Source of the DNA: Paracamarosporium sp. OC-R06-R3
Lineage: Eukaryota; Ascomycota; Dothideomycetes; Pleosporales; Didymosphaeriaceae
Direction: 5' to 3'
Assembly: GCA_019828545.1 (NCBI GenBank)
Contig: JACVRA010000314.1
Span: 1,656-65,655 of the forward strand
DNA length: 64,000 nt
Both the position numbers and the translations under genes were made by a program. A model generated the notes under the pieces. The model saw only the letters and a program-made list of their open reading frames with translations, had not been told where the DNA came from and made no database searches. Positions 57,497 through 64,000 of the stretch are shown here, piece after piece (within the stretch, counting starts at the first letter, position 1; each line of letters begins with the position of its first letter).

Positions 57497-58153
57497 ATGT
57501 CCACCCCAAAGATCCACCTTTACGCCTTCGAGAAAGCATGCTCCCTAGCCCCTCACATCATCCTCGAAGAATCCGGCCTCCCCTACGATAAAACAATCTT
57601 CACCATGAAAGAGGTCATCGCCAACGGCGGCTACCCAGCAGACTTCCTGAAACTCAATCCTAAAGCCAAAGTCCCAGTCCTCATAGTCGACGGCGAAGTC
57701 ATTACCGAAGTCGCCGCAATCTTCACATACATCTCTCAACTCGCGCCCTCCAACAACTTTCTAGGGAAGACACCCTTCGAGACTGTCCGCGCATACGAGT
57801 GGTTCAACTACCTTTCTTCGGCTGTCCACGGCCAGGCTTACGGCATGTTTTACCGCCCGCGACGTTTCGTCGATGCCGACGATGGGTCGCTGGATGCGAC
57901 GGTGCTAGCAAAGGGGAAGAAGACGATCAAGGAATGCTACGCGTATATTGACGAGAAGCTGGAGGGGAAGAAGTGGGCTGTTGGCGAGGAGTTCTCAGCT
58001 GCAGATGCGTATCTTTATGTGTTCTATCGGTGGGGAAAAGACAATGCACAGTTGGATATGGAGAAGGATTATCCGAATTTTGCGCGTATTGCGGCCGATG
58101 TCAGGAAGAGGCCGACTACTGAGGCCGCGTTGAAGGCGGAGGGGCTCGATTAG
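57497..58153 (+). CDS. Glutathione S-transferase, beta-class-like
   Basis: A single-exon frame of 218 aa. The N-terminal thioredoxin fold has KACSLAPHI with Cys15, the beta-class active-site position, then KLNPKAKVPVL with the conserved cis-Pro, and EVAAIFTYI where GSTs keep the ES(A/E) glutathione-binding motif, here Glu-Val. The C-terminal all-helix domain (90-218) includes GEEFSAADAYLY, the conserved N-capping box. It conjugates glutathione to electrophiles or acts in redox, in the cytosol. Beta-class-like GSTs are common in bacteria and present in fungi; ancient transfer is possible but base use looks like neighbours. Substrate unknown. Confidence 0.93.
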   Translation: MSTPKIHLYAFEKACSLAPHIILEESGLPYDKTIFTMKEVIANGGYPADFLKLNPKAKVPVLIVDGEVITEVAAIFTYISQLAPSNNFLGKTPFETVRAYEWFNYLSSAVHGQAYGMFYRPRRFVDADDGSLDATVLAKGKKTIKECYAYIDEKLEGKKWAVGEEFSAADAYLYVFYRWGKDNAQLDMEKDYPNFARIAADVRKRPTTEAALKAEGLD

Positions 58154-59260
58154 AGGGGGTGAGAGGGATATGGGAGGGCTTGTTGCGATGCTGGTATGAG
58201 GGTATTGATGCTGGAGTAATATATATCACGGAGTTGTTTGTTTCACATTACCTTGGTCTGACGATCAAATCCGCTCTTTTCACCCAGACAAGAGAGAGGG
58301 AATCTATGTTTTGAACCTTCTCACCTCCCAAAATCTTTGATTTGCACGGTTGCTGATCATGTGCCCACTTGTTCTTGAATTTCCAGACTCAATAACTTGT
58401 GTCTTTCTACGCCCACAAAACATCAGCTTGTTCACATTTACCGCTGACTCCCTCGCCACCAGCGCTTGGCCTTCTATCCACTCACTTATTTTTGAGCTAG
58501 TACTATGTAAGCAAGTTTGTCCTGGATGAAGAAGAGGGGAGAAGCAGGTCTACCAAACTAGTCATTAAAGATGCCCTTCACCACTGTCGATAACAGGATC
58601 ATCCGAGCTGAATCCAGAGCACAAAGCAGGTTTCACTTATGAAGGGGATTAATAAACACTCATTTCCAAGATCCAGCTGGAGAACAGCTCAGCAGAATAA
58701 AGCTTACCGGCGAAACCACGGTTGCACCACGACGTCCAGTTTTTTTAAGTCGGTTTGCAAACTTGAAATGTACTGTACGCGCTGTTAGCGAGTCAAATGC
58801 CGCGTTTCTATGCAACTTCCTTCGCATTCTGGAGGATGGATTCCGATTCCAGGAAAATTATCGACTCGGCCAGTATCATACAAGAAATTCATTTGGGGGG
58901 ATTTTTGTTTTTACTTGCAGAGAACACAAAGTGCGCATTGCCATCATTTTCTCTGCCTGTGCACAAAACGCCGTCCTGTCTCTTTCCCTCGACCAATCAT
59001 GGCCGCTATATGTTACGTTCGTTTGTACTTTTCACGTGCTTCCTGTTCGCTGATGGCAAGTGTCGCGTTTGTCATAAACAAACGAAGTTGTCGCGTCTCG
59101 CTTTTCACTATCAACAACGCGATCGCGCGACTTGCCGCTGTCAGCTCACAGTTACCATCGCAGTATAGTTCAGAGGTGTCAAAGTGAGTATTTCTCATAA
59201 CGAGGTCCAACTGATATTCGTAGGGGCGATTGTGCGCTGACACTGACAGGAACAATAACG
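58154..59260. other. Intergenic region between the GST and coiled-coil genes
   Basis: About 1.1 kb. Open frames at 58763-59187 overlap each other in three phases and resemble shadows. No gene seen. Confidence 0.5.
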
Positions 59261-60696
59261 ATGGCTGAGGATCGATCCGTCCAAAAAGTTTGGACCTTGT
59301 CCGCAATTCGAGAGTGGGCTATCGAGGGATTCCCAGATGCGTTCGCGGCGTTGCCTCCTGTCGCAAGCCTTGAGTTCGTGGACGTAGATGACAACACAAT
59401 GAAGCACTCGCGTTGCCAGCTACCCACCGATGCTGTGGGTAAACTACTTCCAGTTGGATTATACGACGATAACGAGCCAGATCCCGATGACGTGGTGTTT
59501 GCTTTCCTTCACGGACAACAACACAATCAAGTGGGGTACATTGTGGAGCGCTCATACGGAACTTATTGGCGATACAACAAGCTTCGTTCGGATGAAATCA
59601 GCAGGGTCGATGTGAGAGAGCCCTTCTGTTACATTACCGACGGGAGCGAGCTTCGAACGACAGTCTTGAATCGACTGAGGACTCTTGTTTGCTATTCGTT
59701 CCTTGTCGCCGGGCATATTGCTCAATTTAGAGGATATGACGCCTTCGCGCGAGAGTTTCGAAAGGCATGTCTCTGGATCTCAAATGAGGGACTCAAGCCG
59801 CAGAATTTGCGCCCAATGCCCGACCCACGTTCGTCGAGCATTCCCGACTCTTACGTACACCCTAAGAATACTCATGTACTTTCAGGAATTGACGCGGATA
59901 CTATAAGGACAGAAGGTCTGTCGAACGGTCAACCTGAAGACGACCTCTTTGATGCCTCATCAGGCAAGTGCATGCGATCCAATTCAATCATAGCCGTTGA
60001 TTCGCTGACTATATGACAGATGCCTCCAACGTACTATCGCTAGATGATGCCACTATTGCCCCGGTGCAAGCTGAGCAAGACACAACCCGCGATAGAACCA
60101 ACTTCAAGGTTATGCTCCACCACATCAACCTTGCATACACCAAATTGGAAAAAGGCAACAAGCGCCTAAGGCTTGACATAGACGAAGTCCGGGCGAGTGA
60201 CACGGAAGTAATCAATGGGCTGAGAGCCGAAGTTGCGGAGCTGACAACCAAAAACGAGCAGCTTGTGGCTAAGGATGCAGAATTGGAGAAGAATATTGAA
60301 GACTCATTCGCTGAAAATAGCGACTTGCAGGGCGAGCTGCGTGACAAGAACAATGATTATGTCACTCTAGTCAAGCAACACAAGATGCTCATGAGCCGTC
60401 TCGCAAAGGCGCAGGTAGATGTCGACCAGGCAAATCGAAAAGCGATGGACGCAGAGGAGGTTGCGAACAAGCGATACATAGAAGAGAAGGAGCAGCTTCG
60501 CTCCCAGGTACAGAAGGAAACTGCGCGAGCTGATGCAGCCGAAAAAAAGCTTGCAGACATTCAAGATGGACGGATTTCTGTCCATGCCCAACAAATTGCT
60601 GAGCTCGGTAACCAGGTGCAAAAGGAAATAGCACGAGCTGACGCAGCTGAGAAGAGGCTTGCAGGTATCCGAGCTTTCGTTGGGCACCAACCATAG
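59261..60696 (+). CDS. Coiled-coil protein with a C-terminal internal duplication (459 aa)
   Basis: Exons 59261-59963 and 60020-60696 give 459 aa; the 56-nt intron (59964-60019) appears to be GC-AG (donor GCAAGT, acceptor GACAG, branch CTGAC). The N-terminal part (1-235) is a globular-looking domain with no homology I recognise; motifs are SLEFVDVDDNTMKHSRCQLP and GYIVERSYGTYWRYNKL. From residue 270 the protein is a long Ala/Glu/Lys coiled coil. Two near-identical 19-residue units lie at 397-415 and 433-451 (QVQKE[TI]ARADAAEK[KR]LA[DG]I, 16 of 19 identical), 36 residues apart. A scaffold or filament-like role is possible; function unknown. If the GC-AG intron is not used, the first exon would end in an early stop at 60016. 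Confidence 0.7.
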
Positions 60697-62702
60697 AGAG
60701 GCTTCTCAACATGGATACGAACGATTGTCATCATGTATTGTAGTGGCTGGTCTGAATCCTTGTCTCGAAAGCTTGTATTACCGAGAATGGAAAGTTGAGG
60801 ACGTTTCGGTTTTAGTGCTACATTGAAGGGAAGGTAGATTCCCTGTGGATTGATTGTATGCGGAATACTGTTCCTTGGTTTGTTGTCATTGCAAGCAGAA
60901 GGCCAACAAAGAGTTTGATCCACGTATTACGTGCAAGGATTGGCTTAGCATGTTCGTTACATAAGTCAATATCATTGTTGTTGCCTGTCTGAGTTTTGCT
61001 CACATTATTTGGAATGTTGCGTCCGTAAATGGCCCATGCACGGGGACCTCATTCTGCCAGGCATCTGATATCGCTGTGTACAGGGGCTATGAGAGAGAAG
61101 CACATATCTTTCCACCAATATGCCGTTATGGGATATGGCATAGTTGCCGCGACCAACGCTAACAAAGATCACTTCTTACTGTCGTCAGCAAATATATCAA
61201 AATGTTTGATGTGCAGAATTAGATACTCAGGATATTTCGCATCAGTGAAGCGCTGTATTCTGCATAGAAATAAATGCTTCCGATCGATATTCAAATGGGA
61301 CTTTAATCAATAAGCAGCGTCTGATCCCTTGATCCAATAATCTACAATAAGTGAAGATCACCAACTCTAGATAACCGATTTTCTCGGATAACATTTACAT
61401 CACGGTTCTTCCGTTCTGGTAGTGAAAAGAAAAGGTTTACAAGCCGAGAGTATATCAGATTCAAGCAAGACAATGTTGCCTTGAGAATACCAAGAGGATT
61501 TACATTAAGTACATAAGAATTTCGGTAGATGCTATACGCTACTTAGACAAAAGTTGTTATTAACAATATGCGAGATTTGTCCCTGTTGTTATTTGGTGAT
61601 TTACAAGGCCACTTGCGATGTGTCTCACACTTCCACAAAGTCGATGTATAAAAAAAACTGCAGAGCTTTGATTCATTTGCCATTCTGTAGACTTGTGCGC
61701 AACAATTGTGTTCGCTTTCATCTATTGATTTCATGAAACTCTGTAGCTCTCACCAGGCTAAGTTACTTGGATCATTCCGTAGGATTTGATTTACACGTCC
61801 TTGCAGCTCTTACAGCGGTGTCGCAGTCTGACCCAGCGGCACAGCTATTGATTCCCATCCAGCACCCTCTCCATCCATCTGGATCATATAAACTGCCCTA
61901 GGAAATAGATAAGATATACCAATTTCAAACTCGCCTTCGCATTCATAACAAGACACTAACCACACAGAGCATTTGCCCAGATCATCGAACATCGTCAATG
62001 AGTCATCGTCGAATGACTTGTCCTTCATCCGTTTGTCCATAGAACTCAGAGGAGTATAGTCAACAAGGACACATGCACGGTAGCGATAAGAGTCGTCAGA
62101 AGTTTCCTCTTTTGATTTGATCCATCTGTTAAAACGCTTGCGAACTTATACTGACCCAGTATCCTGCAAATCAGGCGCAGAATAGGCATTATCAGAGTCA
62201 TCCATATCATCAATCTATCATTAATTGACATGTATTTTCCAATCTAGATACTGAAACAGATGGCTCTCGTTCTCGTCGGCTAAACCACGTCGTGCTTAAT
62301 GGTTGAGAAAGTCCATGAATCGGTTCCATTGTACCTCATCGCGGTAGTCCGTCCGGTAGACGATGAAGCCGATATTGCTGTAAATTTGAGCTTGGTCTGC
62401 TTGATTTTGGGCATTCATATTGACGGCCAGCCCCAAGGGCAGGCTATGAGTTTCGCCTGAGCAGATATTCTGCGGTTGAGATGATTAAGTGGAGAGAAGG
62501 TGAGGTGCATTTACATCTCACTAGAAGGATTGTTGATTTTGGCGTTCTACGCTTGGATGGGGCGTTTAGGGGTATTGTGCCAACTAGATCCAGAGAACGC
62601 AAAGAACCTCCAGCAGTGTACTGAGGAGCAGGTGGAGAAATATGGTTGAGAGTTTATCCGTTCTATCATAACGTGGGATATTTCGTAATAATTCTTCACA
62701 TA
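60697..62702. other. Long AT-rich gene-free stretch
   Basis: About 2 kb, clearly AT-richer than the flanking genes between 61000 and 62300. No open frame over 95 codons has protein-like features. It could be decayed sequence, but I see no terminal repeats, transposase motif or RNA gene. Confidence 0.45.
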
Positions 62703-64000
62703 TTAGGCTCTCCTCTTGTCGTCCTTGAAGGTAGACCAAGCTGGGATAGTTAAGAGGGCTGCGCCTAGGGCAATGCTTGCACCACCAAAGACTTGCGCTC
62801 CGAGGTAACTGATGTCTTCTTCGTCAATGTTCCCTTGCTTTACAAGTGCACCAGCTATTGGCGCGCCGATTAACTCGGCAAAAGCCCCGATAGTCCACAT
62901 CAAGCCGATGCGGAGACCGACGTTTGATGGGGTAGAAAGACGAGATGCCACAGCGTTCGGGATAGACACGACAATGCCGGAAGAGAAACTGTATTTGCAA
63001 TTAGCACTCACGAATCAAGGAGAAATGAGAAAACTGTGGCAGTAGTCGAGGGGAACATACCCAATGAAGACACACCACACCGTGATGCCCGTCACGCTAC
63101 CAATACCCAACCACGTGAATACAATTGCGGCTAATGACACGGCGCCACCCAGTAATACCACGGCTGAGCCAACAAGTTCACTCATGGCTGCTGGCAAAAC
63201 GCGACCGAAGAAGCTTCCTGCATTTAAGATACTCAAGAGGTACGTGGCGTGTGTTGAGGATGCATTGAGTGAGTCTGATGCGAAAGGCACAATATAGAAT
63301 AGCGGCACCCAATAACCAAGGAACACGAAGAAGACGCCTGCGCACAGGAAGAAGTAAGCTCTACCATGATGAGCTGTGATCGAGCGGAGCATCTGCCGGA
63401 ATTTCTCAAGGCCTTTCGAGGAAATGGCTGTCGATGCTCGTTCCCGATTCTGTTCACCATGGGTCTGACGCTGGCGAATTCGTATGACAAATCCATAAAC
63501 TGATGGCCAAGAGGGTTCTCCAAGAATTATGAAAGATGGTATGGCCAGTGTCAATGTCAGGAAAGCCAGAACTCGGTTTGCCCAGCCGAAGCCTATAGAC
63601 GAGAGCAGCCTGCGGAACATAATAGGCAGCGCCACACCGCCAACAGCAGACCCAGTTGCCGCTATGCCGAGGGCCACAGCACGGATTCTGGTGAAATGAC
63701 TCGACACCACAGAAACCGCGGGTACGTAGATGAGTCCACTTCCTACGCGATTGTATCAGTATAAGTTCCACTCACGACGACCGATCCTAGAGACCTACCG
63801 AATCCCATACAGACACCTTGCGTGAGCAGAACCTGCCAGTACGTCTTCGACACACTCAACAACATCAGTCCCATCACGATCAGCGCCATCCCAGACGCCA
63901 GCATACTCTTGATATAGCCCTGATCGTAAAACATTCCGGAAAACAGGCCGACGAAGCTGAGTAAAAAGACTTGTACGGTACCGACCCAGGAGATTGTGGA
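62703..64000 (-). CDS. MFS transporter, monocarboxylate porter-like, 5' part outside window
   Basis: Exons visible on the minus strand: from the window edge (64000) to 63799, 63742-63061 and 62988-62703 (introns 56 and 72 nt); the start lies beyond the right edge. The edge begins with TISWVGTVQVFLLSFVGLFSG, typical of fungal monocarboxylate-type transporters, then LTQGVCMGFG-SGLIYVPAVSVVSSHFTRIRAVALGIAATGSAVGG, the family signature spanning the intron. The central loop has a basic RIRQRQTHGEQNRERAS segment, followed by about six more membrane segments. It moves monocarboxylates or related metabolites in the plasma membrane; substrate unknown. The visible part is about 390 aa of an expected 430-480 aa. 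Confidence 0.93.

Noticed and set aside
1..64000. tRNA, rRNA, CRISPR array or transposon
   Set aside because: I looked for T-loop patterns, terminal repeats and transposase motifs and found nothing convincing; a T-loop-like GGTTCGA near 23096 lies in the coding exon of the 937-aa gene.

Overview
The window is nuclear DNA of a filamentous ascomycete (Pezizomycotina; class not fixed from sequence alone, Dothideomycetes-like). Reasons: intron-bearing genes with short introns (38 splice sites were placed by eye; most introns 46-132 nt, GT(A/G)NGT donors, CTNAC-type branch sites), three Zn2Cys6 regulators, many MFS permeases, a fungal NRPS-like reductase, F-box-like proteins, and roughly 50% GC with gene spacing of 0.5-2.6 kb. 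No rRNA, tRNA, CRISPR or recognisable transposon was found. Splice junctions below were chosen to keep frame and family conservation; they are predictions.

Left part (1-16 kb): a SMI1/KNR4-like gene carrying two in-frame TAG codons and cut by the window edge; a Zn2Cys6 regulator that stops early in its middle-homology region; a PMC1-type Ca2+-ATPase; then a catabolic neighbourhood consisting of a secreted protein with two GH43 modules, a Zn2Cys6 regulator of the sugar-utilisation type and a sugar MFS transporter.

Middle part (16-35 kb): a Trp-motif-rich protein with two Myb-like domains, an Emp24-type p24 cargo receptor, two large conserved but unrecognised fungal proteins (937 and 764 aa), a SulP sulfate/anion permease, an F-box-like protein, and a long compound microsatellite.

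35.5-44.7 kb is the most interesting block: an aldo/keto reductase and a Zn2Cys6 regulator share one divergent promoter, and an ACS-type MFS transporter and an A-T-R NRPS-like carboxylate reductase share another. Both promoters are enriched in ATCCG/CGGAT pentamers (5 in 392 bp, 6 in 524 bp), with an identical 11-mer in both. This looks like a compact, self-regulated metabolite gene cluster: the NRPS-like enzyme would activate an acid and release an aldehyde, the reductase could take it to an alcohol, and the transporter would move substrate or product.

Right part (45-64 kb): a secreted M20 amidohydrolase, a Cys-rich F-box-like protein, an AsaB/CmcJ-family oxygenase-like protein, an LAT-type amino-acid permease, a DUF1295-like membrane protein, a beta-class-like glutathione transferase, a coiled-coil protein with an internal duplication and a probable GC-AG intron, and the 3' part of a monocarboxylate-type MFS transporter running off the right edge.
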